Below are positions 47,827 to 59,807 of a stretch of DNA of 64,000 nucleotides, piece after piece (the stretch's first letter is position 1; each line of letters begins with the position of its first letter). Both the position numbers and the translations under genes were made by a program. The stretch is taken from the NCBI GenBank assembly GCA_038373885.1, contig JAWZYV010000080.1, forward strand, positions 62,001-126,000, written 5' to 3'. Under the pieces are notes generated by a model that was given only the letters and a program-made list of their open reading frames with translations, made no database searches and was not told where the DNA came from. This DNA comes from Cheiracanthium punctorium (taxonomy: Eukaryota > Arthropoda > Arachnida > Araneae > Cheiracanthiidae).

Positions 47827-50800
47827 GACTGGGGAGTAGCGCGCTACTTGTAGCGAAACTACAGTAGCCGCTACTTTTTTTGTAGTTTGTAGTGTAGCGC
47901 GCTACTTTTTTTAAAGAGTAGTGTAGCGTGTAGCGCGCTACAAAAAAACAGTAGTTTGTAGCGAATTTTGGAAGCTACTTTTGCCGTGTCATCATTTCCG
48001 GCGATTGATCCCGTGGTGCAATTTCTCTCTCTTCTCACTCCAAGCATAACTGAAACTGATGCTTGAAAGACACCCAATCTCCCCCCCCCCCCCTCATGCA
48101 GGGGACACACGCACACGAGGGGGGGGAGGGGGTTTGCTTTGCCTGAAGCGGAAGCCTGACATTGTGCATCTTTTTTCTTTTTATCGTTCTCAGTATTATT
48201 TGTAGAATCACCAATCTGCCATAAAGAGGACAAAAAAGGAAGGAAAGAGATGTCCAAAGTTGAACAGAGGTTATTTTGATGGGGCCTCGAGAGTCTCATT
48301 ATCACACGGGCGTGTGGGCCCGTGAGCCCCTGTAAAATAAAGGCCTCGCAAATCTCTCCATTTATTGTATATTAAATTTATATATGCTGCAATAATAATT
48401 TTTATTAAGCTAAATTTCCTTTATCTATATCATAATTGTGTAACAATAAAAAGGCTTCGAGACTTATTTTCTGTTCTTCTTTCTAACACAATGATAATGG
48501 TTTCTGAGACTAGATCAATAAAATAGAAATTAAAGGCGTTATTGAAAATTTATGGCCATATGTACTTATCACAAAATATCCATTAGTTAGCATTTTTTTA
48601 AATATTATGATGAAGAAAAGAAAATTTTCTGGCAGGTGGAACTCAGCGCACACATACGCTAATAATACAAATGGATTAAAAAAATATTAAAATCAATTTT
48701 AAATGCATAGTCTTGTTCTAATGAGTATAAATACATGGGTAATTTTTAATTTAATTTTAGAATTATTTTGAAATGTTTCATTTTTATTCTGGGAAAATAG
48801 AAAACAATCACAAATAAGTTAAAATGTCTGTAATAGTCTAGGGGCCCAAAACAACCTTTTTTTTTGCCCCGGGGCCCCTTCTATGTCTGATCAGGGTCTG
48901 TATATTTTTGACTGCTATTGCGTGTTTGCAACATAAATCAACATAAAAATGAGTATTTTTTGCTTTCGAAAAGGAATTTTACATATCTGTAAATTGTATG
49001 CTTTTGTAACATCATTAATTTTCTTTGATCTTTTTTTTTTATTGCACCCATAAATACAGTGTAGTGTCTGTCCACTTGCCAGGATGATTGCCAATCATTC
49101 AGTGTCCAGTATTCCGTGAACTTCCTTTTAGGCGATATCCTTTCAAATCTGACATGATATATAGTCAGTCCCCGCAATTAGCGACCCCCCCCCATCCTCT
49201 CACTCACCATCTACGGAAAACTACGAAGCCTGAGAAAAACTTACGGTTTTCTCACAGGAATTTTCTTGAAAGCATCGAGACCGCTTCTGGAAGAGTCACC
49301 GACATTTTTAATTTTCTCTTTGCCTCCTCCTTATGATCGATGCATTGAACAACAATTTTATTTATGCTTAGTTTTACTAAGTTTATTTATATTAAGGTTT
49401 GGTCATTTTTCGACGTTACAGTGCACTTTTTTGAGTTTGGGCACTCTTTATTATCCTTGTGTCGTGTTCAACTTCCACAAGAGTAATGACAGTTCTGCAG
49501 TATTGTAGCTTTTCAAACATTAATTAATCACGTGATTATGTTCTACAACTAGGAATGTTTTTTGTCTCAAAGAAGTGTAAAAACTGATTAGTACATTTTT
49601 CGTGGAACCTGAAACTGAAAAAAAAGAAAGTAAATATGTAGAAATTGTACACATTTTTTTTTTTTTTTTTTTTTTTTGGACGAGTTGATAACCTTATCTT
49701 TTTTGAGTTTGTTGAAAAGGGACAAAAGGTATAAGCATATGCATCCAAGATATTATTTCAGGGGCTAAAAATATTGCTGACCTCGGTTACAGTGTTCTTC
49801 GTTTGTAGTGACAGTTTTCAGATCCGGTCCTAAGGTAGAGCGAACGGTGCGACCGCACCGGGCGCCATCTCTACCAAGGCTGTTCAGAATAATATAGCAC
49901 TGTGGATGTCGGAAATGGTTTCATTTACCTGTTAATAATTGTTTAATAATAAATCTTTTAGTCAATGTACAGTAGTAATCAATCATGTTAATAGTGAATT
50001 TTAGTGAACTTTCTGTGAAAAAATAAATTATTAACAGGTACTCGAGGACGACTTATCAAACCCTACATTGTTACGTGATTCATAACCGTCTTATTTACCT
50101 TTACCACTCTTTAACTTTTTGCCAATGAGTTTCAGAGCACCATGCATATTTGACAGTCCGTATATTATTGAAGTTGAAAGCCTCATTTTAACCCCTGAAA
50201 GCTTTTATAGCTAAATGTGTGGCGTAGCTAGGTGCAAGAGCTGATCTAGGGTACGTGGAGCCTCCCTGCAAACGTAAAGAAGCCCCGTGTTATGCTCCAG
50301 ATTAAGTTTTCCTTAGTTTTTTAGTTCGAATATGGCGCTCCGATGCCTTGCTTACCGTGTCGGGCCGTCCCTGGCTACGGGGGAGCAAGGAAGCTCAACT
50401 GTACCCGGGCGCAGCATCGGCCAAGGGGCGCTAAATGGTATATGAAAGCTACCTAGTTGCATTTTTAAAAAATAGGAGGGGGCGCAAAATCTTCAGTTGT
50501 CAGGTGGAAACGAGATTTAGTCATTTGCTGTGGGACAGAGAAACTGTTCTCTCAGCTTGTTTCCATCCCAGATTCAAACTATTCTGGATTGAGGAGGAGA
50601 GGAAGACCGAAGCCAAAAAAATGGATGGAGGAATACCTCCAGAATATGTTTCCGACAACTTCAGATATCAGTATCGAGGATCATGACTGGATGATGAGGC
50701 CCATGGATGATGACTTTTCTGGTTATTTTAATTTCTCTTTCGCATGCACTCGAAATAGTTACGAGGAAGAACTTACAAGGTTCTTGTCAGAGCCAATCAA

Positions 50801-52317
50801 ACCCGTATCTTCGCTTTCGGCGTACACGTATATGAAAGAAGCCTTCAAAAAAACTAACACTCGCGTGCCGTCCAGTGCATCTGTACAAAGATTGTTTTCG
50901 ATTGCATCGGACGTATTTTCTCCTCGACGATCATGTTTGGCGGATAACAATTTTGAGATCCAGCTCTTGTTAAAATTTAATAAACATGTTTTTGAATAAA
51001 TTTATGTGGTTTTTATTTTATACTAGAGGCATGGCAGTCTTCCATGAATATGTTGAAATTCTGCTTTCTTTCGTTAAAATTTGTCTATTATATTTAAATT
51101 ATTAGGTTTTTTGTGTACTAATTTTCAGAATTTAATACGAAAATATGAGAATTTCTATTAATAATTAATAGTTTGTAAAATCCTTAGACTTATCTCTCTC
51201 TTAGCCTTAAAATAACAATATAATTCTATAAAATTCTTTTATACCTAACACAAAGAAAAAGTTGTGTTGATGATAATAACTTTTAAAATTTCTTTAACAT
51301 ATATAGAGGATTTTTTAATGCAATGTTTTAAATAGATATATCATGAATTTAATGAGTAATTGTTTTCATTATTTTATAATATGCATATCATATGTGATGT
51401 TTTCAATTAAAACAATTATACAATATTACATGGTTCACACGGGTCATTCGTCATAAATCACTAATTTGGTAAGTCATGAAAAAAAGGCCTTTATACTCAT
51501 TAATTTTGATTTGTGCTCAAGAAACTAGAATGTTTGTACAACATGAAAGGGGTCTCAAAACGGGCCTTTTTTTCCCGTTCAGACATCCATTTTATTATAT
51601 TTTTAAAAACTTTTTTAGTTCTCATGATTTTTCTCGTGCTTTCAGAGCTCACTTTCCCAATTTATTTTTATCATAGAGGTATTAAAACTTAATTAGTTTC
51701 AGCAATACTTCAATAATTAGCAGTAGTTGCCAGTAGCGTATATATAGGCTAGGCTTCCATTTCGGGGGGAGGGGGACGATTCGGTATTTTAAACTTTATT
51801 GTTCTAAAGTTAAAAGAAATGTTTCAAAATAGCTCCTTTTTAATAATTGCTTTACATTTTCGGAGGGGGCCCGCCTCCCCCTGCTCAAATACTCGCCTGG
51901 TAGTTGTTTATTAGAGCAATAGTTTTTTCTAATTAAAAGCGAAAAGGTGCCCGGGGTCTTCCGTGCGTCCACCAAATCTGCGGCGCTCAACGCTACAAGG
52001 AAACCACCTTTCTTTCTTTGGACGCGAGAGATACCCGCTGAGGTCATTAGTCACGCTGGACGCGAGTAGAAAACCAAGGCTTTAGATATCGATAGTTTTC
52101 TCTAATTAGGATATAAATACCTTAAATATGAATGTAATGCAAATTGAATCTGTTAGCAAAATTTGTCTCCTAAAAGTAGCGAAGTAGCGACTACATTTCA
52201 AAAGTAGTGTAGCTAACTACATTTGTCAAAAAGTAGTTGTAGTTGTAGTTAACTACATTTTTCGAAAAGTAGCGGTAGTTGTAGCGCGCTACAAAAAAAA
52301 AGTAGTTTTTCCCACCA

Positions 52318-52320
<3 letters not shown>
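47824..52320 (+). mobile_element. hAT element, 4.5 kb, with GTAGCGCGCTAC palindromes
   Basis: The left end is CAGGACTGGGGAGTAGCGCG; the right end, reverse-complemented, is CAGTGGTGGGAAAAACTAC. The palindrome GTAGCGCGCTAC occurs at 47836, 47894 and 47930 on the left and 52281 on the right, with many further GTAGT/ACTAC motifs, typical of subterminal transposase-binding repeats. The flanks are TA runs. A broken hAT transposase (50435-50999) lies inside. Other parts (48270-48900, 49800-50430) look like further insertions whose ends could not be fixed. Confidence 0.8.
50435..50999 (+). pseudogene. hAT transposase C-terminal part, frameshifted
   Basis: The first frame (to about 50620) gives LLWDRETVLSACFHPRFKLF, the hAT ..LDPRFK.. 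region. A frameshift leads to the second frame ending RVPSSASVQRLFSIASDVFS then PRRSCLADNNFEIQLLLKFN. That is the hAT C-terminal dimerisation motif (P-S-S-A-x-x-E-R-x-F-S), with Gln replacing Glu. No intact N-terminal or BED-finger region was found upstream. Not a host gene. Confidence 0.85.

Positions 52321-52370
<50 letters not shown>
52321..52370. repeat. (TA)25 microsatellite
   Basis: Uninterrupted TA dinucleotides next to the hAT right end. Confidence 0.95.
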
Positions 52371-52372
<2 letters not shown>

Positions 52373-53971
52373 TCTTATGCTACCATCTGGTGGTAATAAG
52401 TGCAACTAATTCTGCTTGCATCGACCTTGAAGTGAAATAAACGGAGCAAGGGGTGGAACCCATCTTCGAACATGTCGGGCGAGTAATCCACAAACAGCTG
52501 ATCTTTGTTAATGTTTCGGAGATCGCGCGCGTTAATATACAGCTATGTTTTACTCTAGAAACCTCTCAAAACATCGTCAATCAGCATTTTGAAATTATAA
52601 TTCTTACTTCCCTTTAATTCACAACCTCTTAGAATGGAATACTAATATTTTATTCATTTCGATTGTGTCTTTCTTTAATAATCAATGATTAATTTTCGCT
52701 ATTGTAACGACCAAAATTAACTAACTGGAAAGAGTACTAATTAGAAAGTACAAACTTTTGGTATTTTAAGTTGCCAAGAATTATTACATATCACAGTAAT
52801 CAATAATTCAAAATATTCAATCTATGAGGAAATTATTTACATGCTAGACAAAGATAAATAGATCAAAATAATTTTCAAGAGATAAAGAAGAAGTTATCCA
52901 AATGTTGGACCTAAGTAAGTACAAATTAATGAAGAAAAAAAATTTTTTTTTTTTTGACTAATCCACCACTTAAAAAATACACCAAAAATTCTTGAATATA
53001 AAATACAAATCACCTCAACAAATATATTTACTTTTACATTCCCTAATTTTGGCAGTCAAAATACATATTTTAAAAAATAGTTACAATTCATCACAAAATT
53101 TGATACATTAGGCTAATAGTTGGATAAAAATAACATGCTTCAATGAAGTGAAAGATATAGATCCATGTTTATTAAGAATTTAAAAATATTTTTTAAATAT
53201 CAAATAGGTTACTATGTAAACTATTGTTTATTTAAGGATCTGAATAATAGAAAATACTAAGAAAATCTAGGAATTTTATAGGCTTTATTCAATTTAAAAG
53301 TACACATCTTATTTAATAGCTAATTTTATGTAACGATTAATTTAAATTCATCGTTACATCTTAATAACGAATTTTGTGAAAATATTCGTACCTAATTTTT
53401 TTAAACCAACCTTTAAGTACTTCCCCCGCTTCAGATTCACACCTTAATCATGGACTTCACAGTAGAGTGTGCTAGCCACTGTATGCAGCGGGACTTGCTG
53501 TGATGCGTCAAAATGTTGAAGTCAATATTTTTTAGTTTCGGACTGGGAACTTAGAAAAAAATGTGCAGCTATTCGTTTTTGGATGCTGAGTCGCTAGAGG
53601 ATTTTATTTTATTTTATTTTTATTTTATTTTATTTTTTTTTTTTTTTTTTTTTTTGTATGAGGATATGAGTTTCTTTTTACACAATACCGCTTTATAGGA
53701 AATAATAATACATAAAAAGTATTTTAAATTTCAAAAGTTCCCCGACAAAAAACAAAAAAAAAACCTCTAGAATTTAAAATGTTTTTAAACTTTTTTGGGG
53801 TTAAAATGTAATATCAGTAAAAACATAAAGTATAATAAATTCATGCGTCATAAGTACAGTATTGGGTAAAATGAAAATCAATGACAAAAAAGTAACTTTT
53901 CCATATTTTGTCCAATTCTGGACTTATACACACATCCATTTTATGTCGTATCACTGACACATAGTGTGGAT
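52371..53971. other. intergenic stretch
   Basis: AT-rich. It contains a TTTTA/poly-T microsatellite at about 53598-53655 and, from 53895, degenerate repeats of a TCCA..TGGAC motif. No gene seen. Confidence 0.5.
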
Positions 53972-54484
53972 TAGAGATGAGTTCGGGCTCATTTTTTGAA
54001 GCCCGAGCCCGAAGACTTTTAATCCGAGCCCGCCCGAGCCCGAGCAATATTATTTAAGTCGGAGCCCGAGCCCGAAATTTCAGCTAAAGATAAATAAAAT
54101 TCAAAGAAGTAATTCTTTGATGGAATACAATAAATTTTGCCGTTGGCGCAAATTAAAGACAAATATAGTTGCAAATTTTTAATGCACTTTCTAATTCTTT
54201 ATATCCTTGTTTATGAAATAATGTCCGATCTCATGACTAACTAAGCAATATAAGCCACTGTTCTGAAATACCCAAAGAGCTTCACGCCCCTTCTAGGCAT
54301 CCGTGCCGCTATTTTTTTTATGAGAACTTTTATTTTCCATATGAATCACTTTTAAAAAAATCTGTTTCAAGGAGTATGTTCAATAAAATAGAAATTTTTC
54401 ACGAGCCCGAGCCGACGATTGTGAGTTACAGAGACCGAGCCCGGTTCGGGCTTTCGGGCTCGGGGTGAGCCCGTCTCATCTCTA
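53972..54484. mobile_element. hAT-type MITE with GAGCCCG repeats and perfect 8-bp duplication
   Basis: It starts TAGAGATGAGTTCGGGCTC and ends GAGCCCGTCTCATCTCTA, flanked by GTGTGGAT at 53964-53971 and 54485-54492. GAGCCCG/CGGGCTC motifs recur at least ten times in the two subterminal regions. The TAGAGATG end is shared with the element at 29524-30945. Non-coding, 513 bp. Confidence 0.9.
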
Positions 54485-55069
54485 GTGTGGATCATCTGGA
54501 ATACGTCCATAAATGGACTTATTCTGGATATTCTAGTTTGGGTCTATTCATGGACATATTCTCGATTTTCCAGATTATGTCCATAAATAGATGTCTTATG
54601 GATGTCTATGTATAGACATGGATGTATTATTGATGAGTTGGATTAGAAATAGACATAAAATGGACAAGTGTGTTATCTGAAACTAGCTCAGGGATTAAAT
54701 TCATCCGTGGTGCAATTCGCCCTTTTCTCCCTTCACCCGGTGCAACTAACACATTCCCATATAAAATACGTGCATTCCGCGAAAATGCAAATGTTATTCT
54801 GAAAAGAGTGATGAGAGTGCCATAAAAAATTATTCATAATACGTAAAGAAAAATGAAAGTTGAAGAAAACAGTACTTATGCCTTTCTCATTAAAGGAAAC
54901 AAATTTTCATATAAAAAATAAGAAATTAAAATGAACCCATATGCGCAACATGGAAGGCTTGAATGACATTTTAAATTACATTTCATTACGTTTGACATAG
55001 AGTCTGATATGTATTCATATTTTGCTAGTTTCTTCTTTGCATTCTATAGAACGCCTAAGCAAAATACTA
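54485..55069. other. intergenic stretch
   Basis: Starts with degenerate GGACATA/TGGAC repeats (54490-54665), the continuation of the sequence before the hAT insertion. The rest is AT-rich without recognised features. Confidence 0.45.
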
Positions 55070-55771
55070 ATCATTTCATACATTGCCGGCTAGATTTAGG
55101 CATTCTATAGAATGCCGGATTTCATACTTTGCCGGTAACATATTACATAGATGACCATTGGATAACTTTGTGCTGTGAGGGTTGTCGTCCACCTTGGCGA
55201 GTTTTGCCGAAATTTTGCCAAATTTGGTGCCAAAAATAATTTTGCCTCCTCTAAAACTTTTAACCGTAAAATGTTGAAATTTTGTATTTATAACTATTGT
55301 AACATCTAACTGTGTATCTCTTTTTTGATTGTAATCGACTGGGTAATTTATTGACAGGGTACCGGAATCGGTTACAGGGTCAGCTAAAAAACTTAATACA
55401 TTAAGGTGTGTGGATACATTCAATTCATTGAAAGTGTGTGGTCAATTACTACACACTTATATCACAATATCAAGTCTCAACATCGTACGTTACACAGTTT
55501 TAGATTTATACAAATACGTAATTATTTTTGGCTATCCCCAAAATCTCGCAAACTAACTCAAGTTGTCAGCTTTTGGTGAAATATCTCTAAATTAAGTGTC
55601 AGAAGCAAATCTTTCAAATTGAGCCCATCTCGGCGATATTGAAATATTTGGGTAGAAATCGCTAAACCTTAGTATTGCTGTAGTATTTTATCTCTTTCAA
55701 ACAAAATAAGTTTAGATGAAGTGCATCGAAAATATTTTTGATTTAATAGACGTGCCAGGAAGTGATCTGTT
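55070..55771 (-). repeat. repeat S1, inverted partial copy
   Basis: Reverse complement, with divergence, of 18230-18700: CACTTCCTGGCACG at its start, AAAAATATTTTCGATGCACTTC, GGTTTAGCGATTTCTA and CAAATTTGG..AAATTTCGG..AACTCGCCAAGG. The open frame 55076-55423 is repeat-encoded. Confidence 0.7.
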
Positions 55772-56483
55772 GTCCACATTAGATTTTTAAAAATCAAAAC
55801 AAACATATTTTTATAGTAATTTGTTTTTTCGTGAAATATGTCAGAATAACTAAGTAAAAAATTATATTTTATTTTTTGTAGAGAAATATGTAGTTACTTT
55901 AGAACATATTTTGTTTTCATTTCAGCTACTCATTGATCAGTTTAGTAAATAAAATATTTTGTCCAAATATGGTACTTTTTAATTAATTACTGAGACATTA
56001 AACGTGCATAATAGTGTTTAAAGATTTATTGCATTTTAATTTTTCAGCTTTATACATGATTAAAAACTTATAAATCTCGATTTCTATTGCTTTGTTAATT
56101 ATTTGATTTTGCTTATTGGTTTTTTTTTTTTTTCGAAAATTTTCCATTTCAAAATGTTCCGGAAAACCCACAACTCTAGTTACAATACAATCTAATATCA
56201 AGTCTCAACATCGTACGTTAAACAGTTTTAGAGTTATACAAAATACGCAATTATTTTTGGTGCCAAATTTGGCTCTATTTCGGAAGAACTTGCCAAAGTC
56301 GATGACAAATGGCGAGATTTTGGGCATGGACCAAACAATAACTGACCAGACTTAATATATTGGAGATGTCCGTAGATATTAATGTAATGAAATTCTTTTG
56401 GATGATCCTGTAAATAAACTCTCCAGTAAATTGGAACCAAAAAATGGAGGTGCATAACTAGATGTTATAACAATCTTATATAT

Positions 56484-57386
56484 TGTTACGAATTTTCGGG
56501 GCAACCCACTGTTCTGGAGTTTAAAATAGTTCAAAATTCGTATTCTACGCATCAAATAGTTAAATTTTGCTTTTTGTTGCATCAAAATCGGTCAACTAGA
56601 ACCGGAAATACGGAGCTTTCGATTTACCCATTCATTAATATGGCGTTTCTAGAAATCTCGAGAAATATTGGTCCTAGGCCTTCGGTAGCCTCACATTTGG
56701 GCACTTATTTTTGCGTCAAATTTGGCGATATTTCGCCCAAAGTCGCCAAGCTTGGTGGCATTTTGGTCATTTGGCGCGGTTTTCCCAATGGGGTTTGTAA
56801 CGTTTGTTTTTCTGCATTAGCAAGCATAATGGCCTGATATTTTTCTTCTATGACGTAATCAAAATTCTCGCTTTATGTGGAATCTTCGAGAAATAGACTC
56901 TTCTGGAAGCTTCTTGTAGCTTCTGCGTCACCTATAAATACAAGTATGACAGAGGGCCCAGTTCAGTGTGAATCGAGCTTCCGATGAGTACGGTGCTTTG
57001 CTCTGTGAAGTGTGTGATAGAAGTGGTGTTTTCGCGCTTGTTTATGAAGCTTTGTTTTTAAGTGTTGTGTGTAAATTCTTCATTGCTAAGTCTTAAGGGA
57101 CTGTTAGTGATAACCCTCGTATATTTCCACTGAATTTTACCTGTGGAAGTGTTTTATTTTGTGTGAGAATTACAGCATTTGTGAAAGCTTCGGCACTGAG
57201 CGGACTGTTATAAACAAGCTACTGGCCGTTAGTGTCTGTGAATTTTGTACAGCTGATTGTTCGACGAAATTCTAGAAGTAATAAAGTTTGTTTTCCACCC
57301 TGACAAGTGACTCTTTTCTAGAACTTTCTACACCAACTGGACTTTAGAACGACGAACCCAGGAAATAAGCAGAGTATTCTTTAACA
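56484..57386 (+). mobile_element. solo LTR (903 bp)
   Basis: It begins TGTTACGAATTTTCGGGG and ends TTCTTTAACA (TG...CA), flanked by ATAT (56480-56483) and ATGT (57387-57390). The intact S1 repeat supplies the empty site. A TATAAATA box at 56933-56940 and AATAAA at 57280-57285 fit an LTR promoter and polyadenylation signal. TTTGGCGC lies at 56770-56777. No internal retrotransposon sequence adjoins. The TGTTACG start resembles Ty3/gypsy LTRs, but the class is not proven. Confidence 0.8.
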
Positions 57387-57599
57387 ATGTGAAATTTTAA
57401 CATTCTGCAACTAATAGTTTTTGAGATAAGAGAGTTAAATACATACACACGTACATCAAAAGTCACCAACTTCGCTACTTTTGAAGGTGGCACGTGACCA
57501 TTGTCGGACCTTCACCTAACTGTATGGTAGGATCAGTGGCGTATGCAGACTTCCTTCAAGGGGGGGGTATAGACATAACTTTGATGTTAAAATGCGTGA

Positions 57600-57745
57600 G
57601 GCAGCACGATCACCTCCGGGCACACAACACCCGGCAACTGAAGGCCGGTCGAACGGGTACCTTTTGGCCGAGCCGCATTGCGCCTCATTCTACCACCCAT
57701 AAGTCCCTGGGTTCAATCCCAGCTCTCGCCACACGCTCTCCCTAC
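57600..57745 (+). mobile_element. SINE family B, copy 1
   Basis: tRNA-like promoter: A box TGGCCGAGCCG, B box GGTTCAATCC within CCCTGGGTTCAATCCCAGC. A 5' part GGCAGCACGATCACCTCC is shared with copy 2. Orientation is taken from the boxes. Confidence 0.75.
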
Positions 57746-57954
57746 ATTGATGACCCGGAATACGAACACGCATTCTCCTTCTCACCTACAGCAACAGATG
57801 GCGCCAGCACCGCCCTCTTCCATCTCGGCTCTTTCAGAGTCCGCAACGAGCGGCAGCGAACTCACAAAGTCCACAACGAGTGGCAGCGGCGTTCCATAAC
57901 GCTTGGAACATCGTTCGTCAGCCTCCTACTGACTCTCTAGGGGGGGGGGGAGTA

Positions 57955-58610
57955 GTGTGGCGGCACGATCACCTCCGCGCACATAATACCCGGCAACTGA
58001 AGGCTGGTGCATGGCTCACTGAGATAAGTACAGGCTGTCCGTAAAGCTCCGTTTTTGCGTACGAGTAAATTTTCGCTTCGCCCATTTGTCGCTGTTACCC
58101 CACTGTATCACTGTTGCCAACTCTGCCGGAGAAAATGTGCCTAAAATCAAAGTTAAAAGTATCCACAAATGGCTAACAATATTTTCAATCTGAGAAAAAA
58201 AATAAAATTTTTTGGGCGTTTACGTGCTTGTGCTGCTGAAATACGCTTATCTGCTAATGCTCTTTGAGACATTTGGACATTCATTTCCGATTTACAAAAT
58301 ACTTCGGTATTGCCAGTTTACCAAGATCTTTTTCTCCGGCAGTTGGCAACAGTGATACAGTTAGGTAACAGCGACAAATCGGCGAAGAAGCGAAACGTTT
58401 CTTGTACGCAAAATCCCATAGTAGAAACTGGTTTTCGGACAGCCTGTACGTATCCATTGCCGTCTCCAGACGGCAATGCCTTATCCCAGTGAGCCATGGC
58501 CAGTCGAACGGGTACGTTTTGGCCGAGCCGGATTGCGCCTCATTCTACCACCCATAAGTCCCTGGGTTCAAACCCAGCTCTCATCATACGCTCTCCCCAC
58601 AATGCGTAAT
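57955..58610 (+). mobile_element. SINE family B, copy 2, interrupted
   Basis: The 5' part (57955-58012, GGCGGCACGATCACCTCC..GAAGGCTGGT) and 3' part (58500-58610, GGCCAGTCGAACGGGTAC, A box TGGCCGAGCCG, B box GGTTCAAACC) join exactly as in copy 1 once the ~490-bp insertion is removed. GGCTGGT/GGCCAGT border the insertion. Confidence 0.8.
58031..58446. mobile_element. mariner-type MITE inside SINE B copy 2
   Basis: CAGGCTGTCCG ends with TA on both sides (58029-58030, 58447-58448) and long mirrored arms including GTCGCTGTTACC and CTGTATCACTGTTGCCAACT. Outside it a further inverted pair, CATGGCTCACTGAGATAAG and CTTATCCCAGTGAGCCATG, shows that the inserted unit is about 490 bp (58010-58499). An 11-bp hairpin at 58453-58476 lies in the right outer arm. 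Confidence 0.75.
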
Positions 58611-59807
58611 ATTTAAGCTGAAAATTTATGGACACTGTTAAAAAATATTTCATAATGGGGGCGGGGTTAACCAATAGGTTCAACTTCCACCCCCCCCCCC
58701 CCCCTCCGTGCGTACACCACTAGGTAGGATCGTATTGTGTTTGAAATGGATGAATGTCCCTAAAAGTGCCATTGACCGTACTGTGTTGGGAATATTTTGA
58801 GTGATCTTGTAGCAGAATTATAACTACTAAACACACCACAACAAGGCACTATTTTCGATGAAGAAATTCATTTTGTAACCCTTAATAAAATAAATCGGAT
58901 ATGAGTCGTTGAAATATCCTAATACCTCTAAAGTACGCTTTAATGAATTTCTGTCCGTACAGCGTAATGTTTTTAAAATCTTTTGAGCGTCCATGTAGAT
59001 AAACTATCCAGTCGATTGGGACCAAAAGGGGAGGTGCAGAACTTGATGTTACAACAATCCTAAATATAAAGTTTTGACATTCTACGACCAATAGTTTTTG
59101 GGATATGCAAGTTTAATGAATTTCTGCCCATAGAGCCTACTTCATGTAGAATCTTTTGGGCGGCCTGCAGATAATCTACCCAATAGATTGGAACCAAAAG
59201 AGTAAGTGCACAACTAGATGTTACAACAATCCTAAATATTTCGTTGAAAGGTTTTCGTTGAAAGTTTCCAGATTCTACGACCAATAGTTCTTGAGATATG
59301 CGAGTTACATACATACGTACGTACAGACGGCAGTGAAAAACTGGTCAAAATAGACTCGTTGTCGATTATAATGGGTTGTGTACAGGTGTCCCCAGGAGAG
59401 AAAGAAAGCTTCTTCACTAGGGGTCTGGGTGGTGGATTTCGTGACGTCACAGTAAAGGATGGGATTTTCCTCGTTTTGTATTGAATCGTATGGGAAAGTT
59501 CAGTTAATGAAATGCTGAAAATCGTGGTAATTTCATTAGACATGATCCAACCAAAATATGTTATTTGCTTCAAAATGCTACGTTCATGAAAATATATTGT
59601 GTTCATTATATTTATTTACCAATACACATATAAGAAACGAGTTTGAAATGTAAAGACTTTTAAAGAAAATATTGAGTTTTATTGAGTTATATAGCAACTG
59701 AACAGTGCTTATACCATTATGTTATTATTTTTATTAGTAACTAGTTTTTATTAGTAGTTAATTTTGATTAGTAAGTTTTTTAATAATAAAAGCTCTTTGT
59801 TGTGTGT

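Larger units (their letters stand above)
57534..58722. mobile_element. hAT-type element with perfect 8-bp duplication, carrying SINEs and a MITE
   Basis: The ends are CAGTGGCGTATGCAGAC and (reverse complement of right) TAGTGGTGTACGCACGG, each followed inwards by a G-run. They are flanked by GGTAGGAT at 57526-57533 and 58723-58730; the uninterrupted S1 copy has a single GGTAGGA. Inside are two copies of SINE B and a mariner-type MITE. The open frames at 57494-57940 come from SINE B. Another copy starts at 63942. Confidence 0.85.
56178..59345 (+). repeat. repeat S1, direct copy broken by a solo LTR and a hAT element
   Basis: 56178-56483, 57387-57533 and 58723-59345 are collinear with 18595-19990 of the intact copy. 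They include GCCAAATTTGG, GGGCATGGACCAAA, the CACGTGACC..GTCGGACC segment, GGATGAATG.CCCTAAAA and two 173-bp monomers (58951, 59124). The interruptions are the LTR at 56484-57386 and the hAT at 57534-58722. The small minus-strand frames here are not genes. Confidence 0.8.

Noticed and set aside
47871..48305. 144-codon minus-strand open frame
   Set aside because: It lies in the left subterminal repeats of the hAT element (GTAGT/GTAGCGCG sequence) and low-complexity tracts; no domain.
50589..50999. 136-codon frame as a host gene
   Set aside because: It shows the hAT dimerisation motif, needs an upstream frameshift to join the rest, and lies inside a bounded transposon.
55076..55423. 115-codon minus-strand frame
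   Set aside because: Entirely within the S1 repeat, with no domain and no counterpart in the other S1 copy.
57494..57940. 148-codon plus-strand open frame
   Set aside because: It spans S1 sequence, the hAT end and SINE B; the protein is repeat translation.
59232..59606. 124-codon minus-strand frame
   Set aside because: Half is the 173-bp S1 monomer; the remainder has no recognisable domain.
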